The notes: a model not told the origin generated them from the letters alone. A DNA stretch of 64,000 bases from Corticimicrobacter populi (GCF_003123725.1 NZ_QETA01000004.1:124001-188000); one strand, 5' to 3'. Shown: positions 45,674-55,066, counted from the stretch's first letter. Made by a program: numbers and translations.

Positions 45674-48211
45674 TCAGAATTTGTACCTGACATTCAGCGT
45701 GGCGTTTCTCGGCGTACCGTAGATCCCGGTGTAGAACGTCGTGTCTATAGAGCTGATGTATTTCCTGTCGAACAGGTTGTTGATGTTGAGCGTGGCCGAC
45801 AGATTCTCGTTGAAGTCGTAATGTGCCATCAGGCTGGCGACGGGATATGCACCCTGGCGGGCTGTCAGCTCGCGGCCTGCCCACCAGGGCGTGCCGGTGC
45901 GGTAGGTTGCGCTTTGCCAGGTCATGCCGCCGCCCAGGGTCAGCCGGTGCCAGTCGCCAGACAGGCGCAAGGTCGTCCAGAGCTTGACCAGGTGTTCGGG
46001 AAGGGTCGTCGCGATGCGTGCGCCGTTCGCGTCCTTGGTCTGACCATAGGTGTAGCCGGCCATGATATTCCAGCCACGCGCCAGTTCGCCGTTGATTTCG
46101 ATGTCGATCCCCTGGGTCCTGGCCCCTTTGACGGCAATGTAGGCAGCCGTGTTGTCGGTGCCGGGTACGGTGTAGCCATCGTCGGCCTGTGCCAGGTTGT
46201 CCTGCCGGATCTGGTAAATCGCCACGGCGCTGGTCAGTCGTCCGTCCAGCCAGTCACTCTTCACGCCCAGCTCGTAGTTGATGCCTTCACGTGGCTTGAG
46301 GATGGCACCGGAGCGGTCGCGCAGCATTTGTGGCGCGTAGATGGTGGTGTAGCTGGCGTAGAGCGTATGTTGTTCGTCCAGGTCGTAGGTCAGGCCGACA
46401 TAGGGCGCAAAGAAACCGTTGGACTTGTATTCTTCGCTGAAGGCATAGGCCGTGTTTCTGTTCAGGAAACGGTAGGTGTTGGTGTATTCGCCATAGCGTC
46501 CGCCGACGATAAGGGCAAGGGGGGCGGAAAGGCTGAAGCGGGCGGCTGCGTAGATGCCTTTTTGCCGGATCGTGGTGTCGCTGTCGGTGTTGTAGCGCAG
46601 ATGGTCGGCTGGTACACCCTGATGATTCCACGCAGGCAACTGAAAGCCATTGGTCGTGTTCTGCGACACATAATCAGCAAGGTCGGAGAATTCGTTGTGG
46701 CTGGCACCAACGACGAATGCATGCTGGCGGCCCAGCAGGGTGAATGGTCCGCCCAGCCTGATGTCGATGCCGGTCTGTTCCTGGTCGGTCTGGCCGATTG
46801 CCTGGTTGAGCCGCAGCAGTCCGGTAGATGCACCGATCAGCGAATTTGCCGTATAGCCGCCGACTACGCTGTAGCGCCGGTCACTCTTGATATGGGACAG
46901 CCCGATATCCAGTGCCCAGTCATTGACGAATACATGATTCAGTTTGCCGAAGAGTGTGGTGGTGCGTGTCCGGTTGGTGTTGTAGCGGCTGGCGAAGTTG
47001 GTCGAGCGCGTGAACTCGGTCTGGGTGCCGTTGTTGTCGAACAGCGGGAAACCGGTACCCAGCATCAGGCCACGAGGATCGTCTTCCTGATAGTCGATGC
47101 CGGCCCTCAGGGTCGTGGCTGCTCCAACATCGGCTTCCAGCACACCGTAGAGCACGGTTTTTTCCTGCCGGAAGTAATCGATATGCGTCCGGTTGCGCTG
47201 GTGGGCTGCCACGACGCGGCCGCGCAGGGTGCCGGTATCGTTGAGGGGGCCGGACAGGTCGGCTTCGATCCTGCGCTTGTCCCAGGATCCGATGCCAGCA
47301 CTGACATGGCCCTGGAAGTCACGGGTCGGCCGCTTGCGGATGAGGTTGAGCGTACCAGCTGGATCGCCGACACCAATGGACAGGCTGGAAGCGCCGCGCA
47401 GGACTTCGACCCGGTCGTAGATGGCTAGGTCGGCCAGGCTCTGGCCGACAGTCTGGGTCGTCATGTCCAGCGTGGTCAGCACGCCGTCCAGCTGGTAGGC
47501 ATTGATCGCATAGCCACGCGACATGATGGTGTAGCGTTCGGAACCCATGTCCGAGACCGAGATGCCTGGCGTTTGCACCAGGGCTTCGCGCACGCTGCCC
47601 AGTGCCTGGTCATCCAGGCGCTGGCGTGTCAGTACGCTGATGCTCTGTGGCGTGTCCTTGAGTGACAGGCCAAGTGGGGTAGCAGTAGAACTGGTGAGGT
47701 GGGCGGCGGTATAGCTGCCGGTTCCTTCGGTCCGATCGCTGCCGCCAGCCGTGACCAATACTTCTGCCAGAGCCGTGACCCCTGGGCCGCTCGCAGAAGG
47801 TTCCCATGCTTCACGCAGCAGATAACTGTTGTCCGGCTGGCGGATGGCCTCCAGCCCTGTGCCTTGCAGCAAGGCCGCGAGGCCTGCTTCTACGGTGTGG
47901 TTGCCAGACAGGCCTGGGCTGTGCCGGCCCTGGGTCAGCCGTGTATCGCCGCCCAGCAAGGCACTGTTCTGCGCCAGGAATCGCGCCAGCACGCTGTCGA
48001 GCGCACCGGCCGGGATTCGATAGCTACGTGTGTCGATGTCTGCTGCGATCCGGTTGTCTGGGGCTTGTGCCCTGACTTCCTGGGCATTTATGCCAACCAT
48101 CGCCAGCACGATGCCTGTCAGGGCCAGTCGGGCGGTCAGGCCCAGCGCGAAGGTACGCAGGGTCGGGGAGAAGTACGTGCTGTTGTGGTGCCTGGAGTGC
48201 GGCAGGAACAT
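45674..48211 (-). CDS. TonB-dependent siderophore receptor with signalling (STN) domain
   Basis: Outer-membrane receptor of 845 residues. After a signal region (about 1-48) comes an STN/secretin domain (about 60-132, from RSYRIPAGALDSVLARFLAQ), then the plug (SLKDTPQSISVLTRQRL, YQLDGVLTTLDM, VEVLRGASSLSIGVGDPAG) and a 22-strand barrel ending NVRYKF. The STN domain marks a transducer that talks to FecR. It resembles ferric hydroxamate or pyoverdine-type receptors such as FhuE/FpvA. The ligand is unknown. It is third in the fecI-fecR-receptor order. Confidence 0.9.
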   Translation of the reverse strand: MFLPHSRHHNSTYFSPTLRTFALGLTARLALTGIVLAMVGINAQEVRAQAPDNRIAADIDTRSYRIPAGALDSVLARFLAQNSALLGGDTRLTQGRHSPGLSGNHTVEAGLAALLQGTGLEAIRQPDNSYLLREAWEPSASGPGVTALAEVLVTAGGSDRTEGTGSYTAAHLTSSTATPLGLSLKDTPQSISVLTRQRLDDQALGSVREALVQTPGISVSDMGSERYTIMSRGYAINAYQLDGVLTTLDMTTQTVGQSLADLAIYDRVEVLRGASSLSIGVGDPAGTLNLIRKRPTRDFQGHVSAGIGSWDKRRIEADLSGPLNDTGTLRGRVVAAHQRNRTHIDYFRQEKTVLYGVLEADVGAATTLRAGIDYQEDDPRGLMLGTGFPLFDNNGTQTEFTRSTNFASRYNTNRTRTTTLFGKLNHVFVNDWALDIGLSHIKSDRRYSVVGGYTANSLIGASTGLLRLNQAIGQTDQEQTGIDIRLGGPFTLLGRQHAFVVGASHNEFSDLADYVSQNTTNGFQLPAWNHQGVPADHLRYNTDSDTTIRQKGIYAAARFSLSAPLALIVGGRYGEYTNTYRFLNRNTAYAFSEEYKSNGFFAPYVGLTYDLDEQHTLYASYTTIYAPQMLRDRSGAILKPREGINYELGVKSDWLDGRLTSAVAIYQIRQDNLAQADDGYTVPGTDNTAAYIAVKGARTQGIDIEINGELARGWNIMAGYTYGQTKDANGARIATTLPEHLVKLWTTLRLSGDWHRLTLGGGMTWQSATYRTGTPWWAGRELTARQGAYPVASLMAHYDFNENLSATLNINNLFDRKYISSIDTTFYTGIYGTPRNATLNVRYKF

Positions 48212-48303
48212 TGGAAATGCCTCGTTCGTTGAGTGTGCTTGTCATATGTACGAACGAAGCGATGGAATGCGGAACTGCAGTGGACAAAAAATGTCGCCAG
48301 ACC

Positions 48304-49293
48304 TTAGCGTGGTCCGATGCTGACCCACCATGGCAGTGGCTGCCGTACCCGGATAGGCAGTACGCGCTCAAGCATGCGCAGGGCCTGTTCGGTATCGGAC
48401 AGCGGATAGCTGCCCAGGACCGGCAGGTCGGCAATGTCGGGATCCAGACCGATATGTCCGGCATGGTAGCGCCGCAGAGCAGCGATCAGCTCATGTAGCG
48501 GCGTGCGTTCCGCAATGAAAATGTTGCGCGCCCAGGCTTCGCGGTTGGGGTCGGCTGGTTGTGGTGGCGCGATGCCCTGTGTATCGAAAAAGGCTTGCTC
48601 GCCGGCTGGTACGATGACGCTTGCCGTATCGCTGCAGGGGGTGATCCGTACTGCGCCTTCGTATACCGCCAGCAGGCTGCGTGCATCGCCCAGTTGCACG
48701 CTGAATCGGGTGCCCAGAGCCTGCAATACACCATGCGTCGTCTGCACGATGAAAGGCCGATCGGCAGAGTCGCGTCCTGGCGCGGGATCTTGTGCGGTTT
48801 GTATCAAGACCTCGCCATGCAGCAATTCGATGCGGCGCTGTACCGGGTCGAAGTCCAGGTCGATGGCGCTGGCGCTGCCCAGCCAGAGTTCGCTGCCGTC
48901 GGCCAGTATGATACGGCGAATTTCTCCCGTGGCGTTGCTGTGGTCGGCTCCCCAGGCGAGCAGGGTGTTGCGCACGCTGCCATATTGCCATGCAGCGCTG
49001 CCAATGGCTCCACTGCCGGCCAGTATCAGCATGCCGCCAAGCAACTGGCGACGACGCTGGTGGCGGGTGTGGACGGCATGATGGGTGTCCGCTGCCAGTC
49101 GGGCACTGGCACCCTGCAGCGCAGAGAATTGCTGGCCGACGCGCTGTGCATAGCCCCAGGCGGCCTGGTGCTGTTCGGATGCATTCAGCCAGTCTTGCCA
49201 GTGTTGTCGATCCGCCTCGGTGACGCTGCCGGATTCCAGCAGCGTATACCAGTGGGCCGCCTGTTCGAGTACCTGGTGGCTGGGTGGGGTCAT
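48304..49293 (-). CDS. FecR-family anti-sigma factor / signal transducer
   Basis: Inner-membrane protein of 329 residues. The N-terminal cytosolic part (about 8-55; HWYTLLESGSVTEADRQHWQDWL, quoted in part) binds the sigma factor. A transmembrane segment lies near 88-106 (GMLILAGSGAIGSAAW). The periplasmic FecR domain has GEIRRIILADGSELWLGSASAIDL and GTRFSVQLGD; the C-terminal STN-like part interacts with the receptor. It overlaps fecI by 4 bases. Confidence 0.9.
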   Translation of the reverse strand: MTPPSHQVLEQAAHWYTLLESGSVTEADRQHWQDWLNASEQHQAAWGYAQRVGQQFSALQGASARLAADTHHAVHTRHQRRRQLLGGMLILAGSGAIGSAAWQYGSVRNTLLAWGADHSNATGEIRRIILADGSELWLGSASAIDLDFDPVQRRIELLHGEVLIQTAQDPAPGRDSADRPFIVQTTHGVLQALGTRFSVQLGDARSLLAVYEGAVRITPCSDTASVIVPAGEQAFFDTQGIAPPQPADPNREAWARNIFIAERTPLHELIAALRRYHAGHIGLDPDIADLPVLGSYPLSDTEQALRMLERVLPIRVRQPLPWWVSIGPR

Positions 49294-49832
49294 GGCGTGA
49301 GACCCATGTCGCAGCCCAGTTCGTGTTTCATGCAGTGCAACATGGCCTGGGTATAGAGCTTGCGGACCATGCGGGTACTGATACCGATTTCTGCTGCAAT
49401 TTCAGGTTCGGTCATTTCGCAGGCCATCTTGAGCATGAAGACCCGGCTGGCCTTGGGGGGCAGGTTGCGCAACATGGCATCCAGCGCACCGAGTGCCTCG
49501 ATGATGCCCGCGAGGTGTTCGGCCGAAGGGGCGTATTCTTCGGGGCGGGCAGTCAGGGTCTCCAGCCAGGCCTGCTCGAGTTCACGCCGGCGCCACAGGT
49601 CGGTGGCCAGATTGCGCGCCATGACCTTCAGGTAGGCGCGCGCCTTCGGGGCATTGTCCAGCGTGGGGACCGGCTTGACCAGCAGGCGTATGAAAACATC
49701 CTGCGCGATATCGGCGGCATCGGCATTGTGGTTTAGACGTGCGAGCAGCCATGACTTCAGCCAGGGCTGGTGCGCCTGGTACAGGGCCTCGACGTGCAGG
49801 TTGTTGGCAGTGCGGGCAGGTAGGGGGTTCAT
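49290..49832 (-). CDS. ECF sigma factor, FecI-like
   Basis: Sigma-70 family factor of 180 residues: region 2 (YQAHQPWLKSWLLARLNHNADAADIAQDVFIRLL, quoted in separate parts here: DAADIAQDVFIRLL; ARAYLKVMARNLATDLWRRRE) and region 4 (LPPKASRVFMLKMACEMTEPEIAAEIGISTRMVRK, recognition helix ISTRMVRKLYTQA). It directs transcription of the receptor operon when FecR is signalled. ATG 49832 is chosen; a TTG at 49865 is in frame. A Fur-box-like sequence lies upstream, so iron should repress it. Confidence 0.88.
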   Translation of the reverse strand: MNPLPARTANNLHVEALYQAHQPWLKSWLLARLNHNADAADIAQDVFIRLLVKPVPTLDNAPKARAYLKVMARNLATDLWRRRELEQAWLETLTARPEEYAPSAEHLAGIIEALGALDAMLRNLPPKASRVFMLKMACEMTEPEIAAEIGISTRMVRKLYTQAMLHCMKHELGCDMGLTP

Positions 49833-49875
49833 CCGACGGCGAGTAGACAGAATTGGCAAAGGCAAATTTCATGTG

Positions 49876-49894
49876 AATGATAATTGCTATTGTC
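49876..49894 (-). promoter_or_regulatory. possible Fur box upstream of the fecI-like gene
   Basis: AATGATAATTGCTATTGTC matches 11 of 19 positions of the classical Fur consensus GATAATGATAATCATTATC. It lies 44-62 bases upstream of the sigma-factor ATG, where Fur boxes of fecI-type genes usually are. Confidence 0.55.
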
Positions 49895-49957
49895 AACGAT
49901 GTGAACGGAAACCGTGGACTGACCGAGCGATGCGTTGCTGCATCGCCCATCCGGACC

Positions 49958-50617
49958 TCATGCCGGAACCGGTTCTGCCTTGCGTTGCAGGTGGCGTACG
50001 ATCATGTTGAGGAGGATGCCGTACATTGGTACGAACATCAGCAGGCTGACCGCGAGCTTGATGACGTAGTCGACCAGGGCAATCTCGACCCAGTGCTCGG
50101 CCATGAACGGGTTGCTGCTGCGCCAGAAGGCCACGCCGAAGAACACCAGTGTATCGACTGCCTGCCCCACCACGCTGGAGGCGGCGGGGGCAATCCACCA
50201 GGCACGATGCTGGCGGCGCAGTCGGTCAAACACCTGGATATCCATCAACTGGCCCAGTACATAGGCCGTGAAACTGGCCAGGGCGATGCGAAATACGAAG
50301 CTGTTGAATTCGCCCAGCGCAGCCAGTCCGCTGAACACGCCGTCGTGGAACAGCACCGAAACGATATAGGAGGCCACCAGGGCGGGTAACATGACGCGGG
50401 CGATCACACGCCGTGCCGGCGATTTTCCCAACAGTCGTACCGTGAGGTCGGTGGTCAGGAAAATGAAGGGAAAACTGAAGGCACCCCAGGTACTGTGGAA
50501 GCCGAACAGCGTGATCGGCAACTGCACCAAGTAGTTGCTGGCGATGATGATCAGGATGTGAAACGAAACAAGCAGCGCCAGCAGCCAAGGCTGGCGTTGT
50601 GTGGACAGCGTAGTCAT
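49958..50617 (-). CDS. yhhQ: queuosine precursor transporter YhhQ/QueT-like (VUT family)
   Basis: Membrane protein of 219 residues with about six helices. FPFIFLTTDLTVRLLGKSPARRVI, FRIALASFTAYVLGQLMDIQVFDRLR and VVGQAVDTLVFFGVAFW are the VUT/YhhQ family marks. E. coli YhhQ imports preQ0/preQ1 for queuosine tRNA modification. The upstream leader carries a preQ1-I-like riboswitch, which independently supports the ligand. It is divergent from the AraC-family gene. Confidence 0.92.
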   Translation of the reverse strand: MTTLSTQRQPWLLALLVSFHILIIIASNYLVQLPITLFGFHSTWGAFSFPFIFLTTDLTVRLLGKSPARRVIARVMLPALVASYIVSVLFHDGVFSGLAALGEFNSFVFRIALASFTAYVLGQLMDIQVFDRLRRQHRAWWIAPAASSVVGQAVDTLVFFGVAFWRSSNPFMAEHWVEIALVDYVIKLAVSLLMFVPMYGILLNMIVRHLQRKAEPVPA

Positions 50618-50620
50618 TGG

Positions 50621-50654
50621 AGACCTTTTTGATGAATGGGGTAAGGGAACCCAT
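50621..50654 (-). promoter_or_regulatory. preQ1-I riboswitch
   Basis: Read on the minus strand: AUGGG (50654-50650), loop UUCCCUUAC, CCCAU (50640-50636), then UCAUCAAAAAGG (50635-50624). This is almost the Thermoanaerobacter tengcongensis preQ1 aptamer (CUGGG..., ...ACCCCAG, A-rich tail, AAGG). The AAGG is the ribosome site, six bases before the yhhQ ATG. In the bound pseudoknot it would be sequestered, so high preQ1 should switch off translation of its own transporter. Confidence 0.82.
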
Positions 50655-50706
50655 GAACCGGATAGAATTGCAGGCGCAATTGTAGCCTGATTCTGCAGGA
50701 GAAAAG

Positions 50707-51558
50707 GTGTTGGACTCTATCCAGGACGTCCTGGATGCGGGCGATGATCGCGGCCCACGCTTCTGGCGCGACCCAGCCATGCCCCATGTTGAAAGCCGCC
50801 GCGCCTGTGACAGCCGTGCCTGCTACCGGCCCCACAGCCATCCGACCTGGTCGATCGGGGCGGTCGATGCCGGCCGCAGCCGGTTCAGTGCGGAGCGTGT
50901 CGGTACCGTACCGATCGGGCCGGGTACGCTGGTCTTCGTTCCGGCTGGGCATGTACATGCCTGCAATCCCGAGCCGGGGGTTACCTGGAGCTATCAGATG
51001 CTGCATTTGGACGATCACTGGGTGCGCCGCCTGCTGGGGATGTCGGGGGCACTGAAGGGGGATATGCAGGTGCTGTCTGCGACCCGGGTCGGACTGTCGA
51101 ACGATCCGGCGCGCTATGCCCGCTTCTGTGTACTCAATGACCTGCTGTTTTCCGCAGCGCCGGTTGTGGACAAGGAAGCGGCGTTGCGTGCCTTTCTGGT
51201 GGAGGGACTGGTGGGCACGGCGGCCATTGAGCCACTGGCGCAGGCCATGCAGTCAGTGCCCGATATCCTGGTACCTGTGATGCAGAGGCTGGAGGTTGCG
51301 CAGGAGCCCGTTTCTTTGGCTGATCTGGCGGTGGTGGCAGGGATGAGCCGCTACCGGCTGATCCGTGTCTTTCGTGCTGCTACCGGGATGACGCCGCATG
51401 CCTGGTGGCTCAATGAGCGGGTCAATCAGGGCAGGGCGCATCTGCGGGCGGGTCGGTCGATTGCCGAGGTCGCCCATGAACTGGGCTTTTCCGATCAGAG
51501 CCACTTCCAGCGGATGTTCAAGGCGCATGCCGGCGTGACACCGGGCAGCTATCGCTGA
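50707..51558 (+). CDS. AraC-family transcriptional regulator
   Basis: Regulator of 283 residues. An N-terminal cupin-like sensing domain (HSHPTWSIGAVDAG, GTLVFVPAGHVHACNPEP) and a C-terminal double helix-turn-helix (SLADLAVVAGMSRYRLIRVFRAATGMTPH and SIAEVAHELGFSDQSHFQRMFKAHAGVTP, each quoted in parts). The start is GTG 50707 or TTG 50710; GAAAAGG is just upstream of them. A LysE-family exporter gene follows on the same strand, a common pairing in which the regulator controls the exporter. Confidence 0.87.
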   Translation: MLDSIQDVLDAGDDRGPRFWRDPAMPHVESRRACDSRACYRPHSHPTWSIGAVDAGRSRFSAERVGTVPIGPGTLVFVPAGHVHACNPEPGVTWSYQMLHLDDHWVRRLLGMSGALKGDMQVLSATRVGLSNDPARYARFCVLNDLLFSAAPVVDKEAALRAFLVEGLVGTAAIEPLAQAMQSVPDILVPVMQRLEVAQEPVSLADLAVVAGMSRYRLIRVFRAATGMTPHAWWLNERVNQGRAHLRAGRSIAEVAHELGFSDQSHFQRMFKAHAGVTPGSYR

Positions 51559-51674
51559 ATGGGGCCGGTGCGGGGGCCGGTCAGTGCGACAGGTCCGGGC
51601 TGCAATTTCATTCAATACGGGCAGGCGTGCCTTGCGCCAGACTGTCATCCGTTGCAATTTCGGGTGGCGAGGCG

Positions 51675-52325
51675 ATGGAGCAGTTTCTGATGGTGGCAGT
51701 GGCGCACTTCCTGGCGTTGCTGTCGCCGGGGCCGGATTTTTTCCTGATCGCGCGGACCTCCGCGGTGCAGGGCTGGCGTCTGGCGGCAGGGGTGTGTGCC
51801 GGCGTGGCAGTCGCCAATGCCGTGTTCATCGTGCTTGCCTTCAGCGGTGTATCGGTGTTTCGGCCGGGTAGCCTGTTGTTTGAAGTCGTACAGTGGGCGG
51901 GATGCCTGTATCTGCTGTATCTGGGCGGGCTGTTTTTGCGTCATGCCGGCCGTACGCCGCTGATGCTGCCGGATACGGTGGCGCAGGTCTCTCGGGACCG
52001 GCAGTCCACGGCAAGGGGACTGCCGGGGCAGGTAGGCTGGTGGCGCAATTTCATGATGGGTTTCATGTCCGGGGGACTCAACCCCAAGAATGCGCTGTTC
52101 TATGTGAGTCTGGCCGCCATGCTGGGGCAGCAGCCGGATCTGTTGCTGGCAGGCTATGGCCTGTGGATGTTCGGTGTGGTGCTGGGCTGGGATGTGCTGG
52201 TGGCGCTGGCGATCGGCAACCGGGCGATACTGAGTCGGTTTGCCCGTATCCTGCCCGCAGTGGAACGCATTACCGGGGTATGTCTGATTGGCCTGGCCGT
52301 GGCCGTCCTGGCCAGTCGCGGCTGA
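51675..52325 (+). CDS. LysE-family amino-acid exporter
   Basis: Membrane protein of 216 residues with about six helices. The signature LSPGPDFFLIARTSAVQGWR near the N terminus and FMSGGLNPKNALFYVSLAAM in the middle define the RhtB/LysE family. It is likely to export an amino acid. ATG 51675 is chosen (MEQFLMVAVAHFLALLSPGP). The end overlaps the convergent LysR gene by 56 bases. Confidence 0.88.
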   Translation: MEQFLMVAVAHFLALLSPGPDFFLIARTSAVQGWRLAAGVCAGVAVANAVFIVLAFSGVSVFRPGSLLFEVVQWAGCLYLLYLGGLFLRHAGRTPLMLPDTVAQVSRDRQSTARGLPGQVGWWRNFMMGFMSGGLNPKNALFYVSLAAMLGQQPDLLLAGYGLWMFGVVLGWDVLVALAIGNRAILSRFARILPAVERITGVCLIGLAVAVLASRG

Positions 52326-53343
52326 CATCGGCGAAGCCGGCCCGCAGGAATTCCACCAGGCACTGCACGGCACGCGGTACCTGGGGAGTCCAGGGGCGGA
52401 TGGCGTAGATGCGGGCACCGAAAAAGCCCTGAGGCTCCCAATCCGGCAGGATGGTGACCAGGGTCGATGTACGGGCCGGGTGTCCATCCGGCTCAGCCTG
52501 CACAACCGCCTGCAGCGCAGGCATGGCGCTGAAGTCCGGCAGCAGGGCAACGCCCAGCCCGGCCAGTGCTGCGTCGCGCAGGGTTTCGCTGTTGTTGGCC
52601 TTGATGGGCCCCCAGACCGGGATGCTGACCTGTTCGGTGGGCTGGCGACGGCGGGTTCGTGTCAGGGTCCAGCTTGATGCGGCCAGCCCCGCCCGCAGGT
52701 AGACCAGACAGGCGTGGCGGGTCAGGTCTTCGGGGCAGGCAGGCGTGCCGCAGCGTGCCAGGTAGTCGGGGCTGGCAACCAGCAGCGAGCGGGTGTCGCA
52801 CAGGGGCCAGGCGACGCTGCTGTCCGGGGGGGTATGCGTGTGGCGGATGGCCAAATCGAAACCCTCCTGTCCGAGATGGACCAGTCTGTCGTTCAGGTCC
52901 AGTTCGACGCGAATCTCTGGATGCCTGGACAGGAAATCGGCCAGCATCGGCATGACGTACTGACGCCCCAATGCCACAGGTGCCGTCAGTCGTACCAGGC
53001 CACGTGGCTGGCTGGCAAGGTCACGAACGGCTGCAAAGCTCTGCTCTATCCGGGCAAAGGCCGGGCGGGTGTCCTCCACCAGTTGCACGCCAGCCGCCGT
53101 GAGTGTCACGGCACGTGTCGTGCGCCTGACCAGGGGGACGCCGGTCGCTCGCTCCAGGGCGGAGATGCGCTGGCTGACCGTTGCCTTGGACAGTCCGAGG
53201 CGGCGTGCGGTCTGGGTATAGCTGCGCGTTTCGCCGATCAGAGTCAGCAGATGCAGGTCAGAAAAGACCGGGTGGGCGCACAGCGCCGGATCGAGTGATG
53301 CCGGGGGCGTAGGTCCGGTGTGTGCGGAGGTGGGCTTGGACAT
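52270..53343 (-). CDS. LysR-family transcriptional regulator
   Basis: Regulator of 357 residues, longer than the usual 300 because of an N-terminal Pro/Ala-rich lead (about 25 residues) and a C-terminal tail. HTH: FSDLHLLTLIGETRSYTQTARRLGLSKATVSQRISALE (key helix SKATVSQRISALE). The effector domain begins near residue 115 (GLVRLTAPVALGRQYVMPML). It is divergent from mmsA and probably controls it. A 22-bp dyad at 53397 is the candidate operator. Confidence 0.87.
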   Translation of the reverse strand: MSKPTSAHTGPTPPASLDPALCAHPVFSDLHLLTLIGETRSYTQTARRLGLSKATVSQRISALERATGVPLVRRTTRAVTLTAAGVQLVEDTRPAFARIEQSFAAVRDLASQPRGLVRLTAPVALGRQYVMPMLADFLSRHPEIRVELDLNDRLVHLGQEGFDLAIRHTHTPPDSSVAWPLCDTRSLLVASPDYLARCGTPACPEDLTRHACLVYLRAGLAASSWTLTRTRRRQPTEQVSIPVWGPIKANNSETLRDAALAGLGVALLPDFSAMPALQAVVQAEPDGHPARTSTLVTILPDWEPQGFFGARIYAIRPWTPQVPRAVQCLVEFLRAGFADVSRDWPGRPRPGQSDIPR

Positions 53344-53396
53344 GAGGCAGCGTCGATAACGATCAAGGTCGGGTATTGCGATGGTCGAGGGAGTTG

Positions 53397-53418
53397 ATTG
53401 TTTGTTTTTTCAAACAAT
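53397..53418. promoter_or_regulatory. LysR-type operator upstream of mmsA
   Basis: ATTGTTTG-TTTTTT-CAAACAAT has perfect 8-bp arms and contains the T-N11-A pattern of LysR boxes. A second dyad GATTTTT-N10-AAAAATC lies at 53425-53448, so the region has two stacked symmetric sites as expected for recognition and activation sites. Confidence 0.65.
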
Positions 53419-53539
53419 GTAGTCGATTTTTCGGACTTCTCAAAAATCAGGTGGCTTCCTAAACTGAAGCGCATTTTCCGGGGACTGTATCGCTCGGGCT
53501 GACACAGTCCTGTGGCCATTTTTTCTGCGAGGTTCGATC

Positions 53540-55051
53540 ATGACAGCACTTATTTCCAACTGGATCGCAGGTCATCACGCCGCCGCTTCCAGCGGCCGGC
53601 AACAGCCGGTGTTCAATCCCGCCAGCGGTGTCGTGGCAGGACAGGTACAACTGTCGTCTGCGACAGATGTCGATGCTGCCGTGGCGGCTGCCCGCACGGC
53701 TTTTCCTGCCTGGAGCGCATTGCCGCCGCTGCGTCGCGCTCGCATCCTGTTCCGTTTTCTGGAACTGCTCAATGCGCATCGTGACGATCTGGCGCACATG
53801 ATCACGGCCGAGCATGGCAAGGTGTTTACCGACGCCCAGGGCGAAGTCACGCGAGGCATCGAGATCGTCGAGTTCGCCTGCGGCATTCCGCAACTGCTCA
53901 AGACGGATTTCAGCGAGCAGGTCAGCACCGGCATCGACAACTGGACGCTGCGCCAGCCGCTGGGTGTCGTGGCGGGCATCACGCCATTCAACTTTCCGGT
54001 CATGGTACCGATGTGGATGTTTCCGGTAGCGCTGGCGACCGGCAATACCTTTGTGCTTAAGCCCAGTCCGATCGATCCCAGCCCCAGTCTTTTCATGGCT
54101 GAGCTGCTGCGTCAGGCAGGATTGCCGGATGGCGTTTTCAATGTGGTGCAGGGAGACAAGGAGGCGGTCGATGCACTGCTGGTGCATCCCGACGTGCAGG
54201 CGGTCTCGTTCGTTGGCTCCACACCGATCGCCAACCATATCTATGAGACAGGAGCGCGTCACGGCAAGCGTGTGCAGGCCCTTGGCGGTGCCAAGAACCA
54301 CCTGGTGGTCATGCCCGATGCCGACATGGATCAGGTGGTGGATGCCCTGATCGGTGCTGCCTATGGTTCGGCTGGCGAGCGCTGTATGGCGATCAGCGTG
54401 GCGGTTTTCGTAGGAGAAGGCACCGCCGAGCAAGTGCTGCCCAGGCTCATCGAGCGCACCCGTGCGCTCAGGATTTGCGATGGCCGAAACTTGGAGGCGG
54501 AAATGGGTCCCATCGTGACCCAGGCCGCACGCGAGCGGATTACCGGCTACATCGAGCAGGGCATCGCCGAAGGGGCACAATTGCTGGTCGATGGTCGCAC
54601 GTTCGAGGGGGCTTCTGCCGGGCCGGGATGCGAAGCAGGCTTCTGGCTGGGGGGAACGCTGTTCGACCACGTGACACCGCAGATGCGCATCTACCGCGAG
54701 GAAATATTCGGCCCGGTGCTGGCCTGCATGCGCGTGGCCGATTTCGGTGAGGCGCTGCAATTGATCAACGCGCATGAGTTCGGCAATGGGGTGAGCTGCT
54801 ATACCCGCGATGGGCATATCGCCCGCGAGTTCAGCCGTCGCATCCAGGTCGGCATGGTGGGCATCAATGTGCCGATCCCGGTGCCGATGGCCTGGCAGGG
54901 CTTTGGCGGCTGGAAGCGCAGCCTGTTCGGCGATATGCATGCCTACGGAGAAGAGGGGGTGCGTTTCTACACCCGCCAGAAATCCGTCATGCAACGCTGG
55001 CCGCAGGCCACAGCCAAGGGGGCGGAATTTGCCATGCCGACCAGTCAGTAG
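53540..55051 (+). CDS. mmsA: CoA-acylating methylmalonate-semialdehyde dehydrogenase
   Basis: Aldehyde dehydrogenase of 503 residues. Diagnostic blocks: [64 protein letters not shown] (quoted in part: [13 protein letters not shown]), catalytic Cys282 in [10 protein letters not shown] and [12 protein letters not shown]. It oxidises malonate or methylmalonate semialdehyde to acetyl- or propionyl-CoA, as in beta-alanine, valine or inositol breakdown. It pairs functionally with the omega-amino-acid aminotransferase at 13730. Confidence 0.92.
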   Translation: MTALISNWIAGHHAAASSGRQQPVFNPASGVVAGQVQLSSATDVDAAVAAARTAFPAWSALPPLRRARILFRFLELLNAHRDDLAHMITAEHGKVFTDAQGEVTRGIEIVEFACGIPQLLKTDFSEQVSTGIDNWTLRQPLGVVAGITPFNFPVMVPMWMFPVALATGNTFVLKPSPIDPSPSLFMAELLRQAGLPDGVFNVVQGDKEAVDALLVHPDVQAVSFVGSTPIANHIYETGARHGKRVQALGGAKNHLVVMPDADMDQVVDALIGAAYGSAGERCMAISVAVFVGEGTAEQVLPRLIERTRALRICDGRNLEAEMGPIVTQAARERITGYIEQGIAEGAQLLVDGRTFEGASAGPGCEAGFWLGGTLFDHVTPQMRIYREEIFGPVLACMRVADFGEALQLINAHEFGNGVSCYTRDGHIAREFSRRIQVGMVGINVPIPVPMAWQGFGGWKRSLFGDMHAYGEEGVRFYTRQKSVMQRWPQATAKGAEFAMPTSQ

Positions 55052-55066
55052 GCCGCCAAGCCTGGC

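Noticed and set aside
45671-47428. 585-codon open frame opposite the TonB receptor
   Set aside because: Antisense shadow with no family resemblance; the minus-strand receptor is unambiguous.
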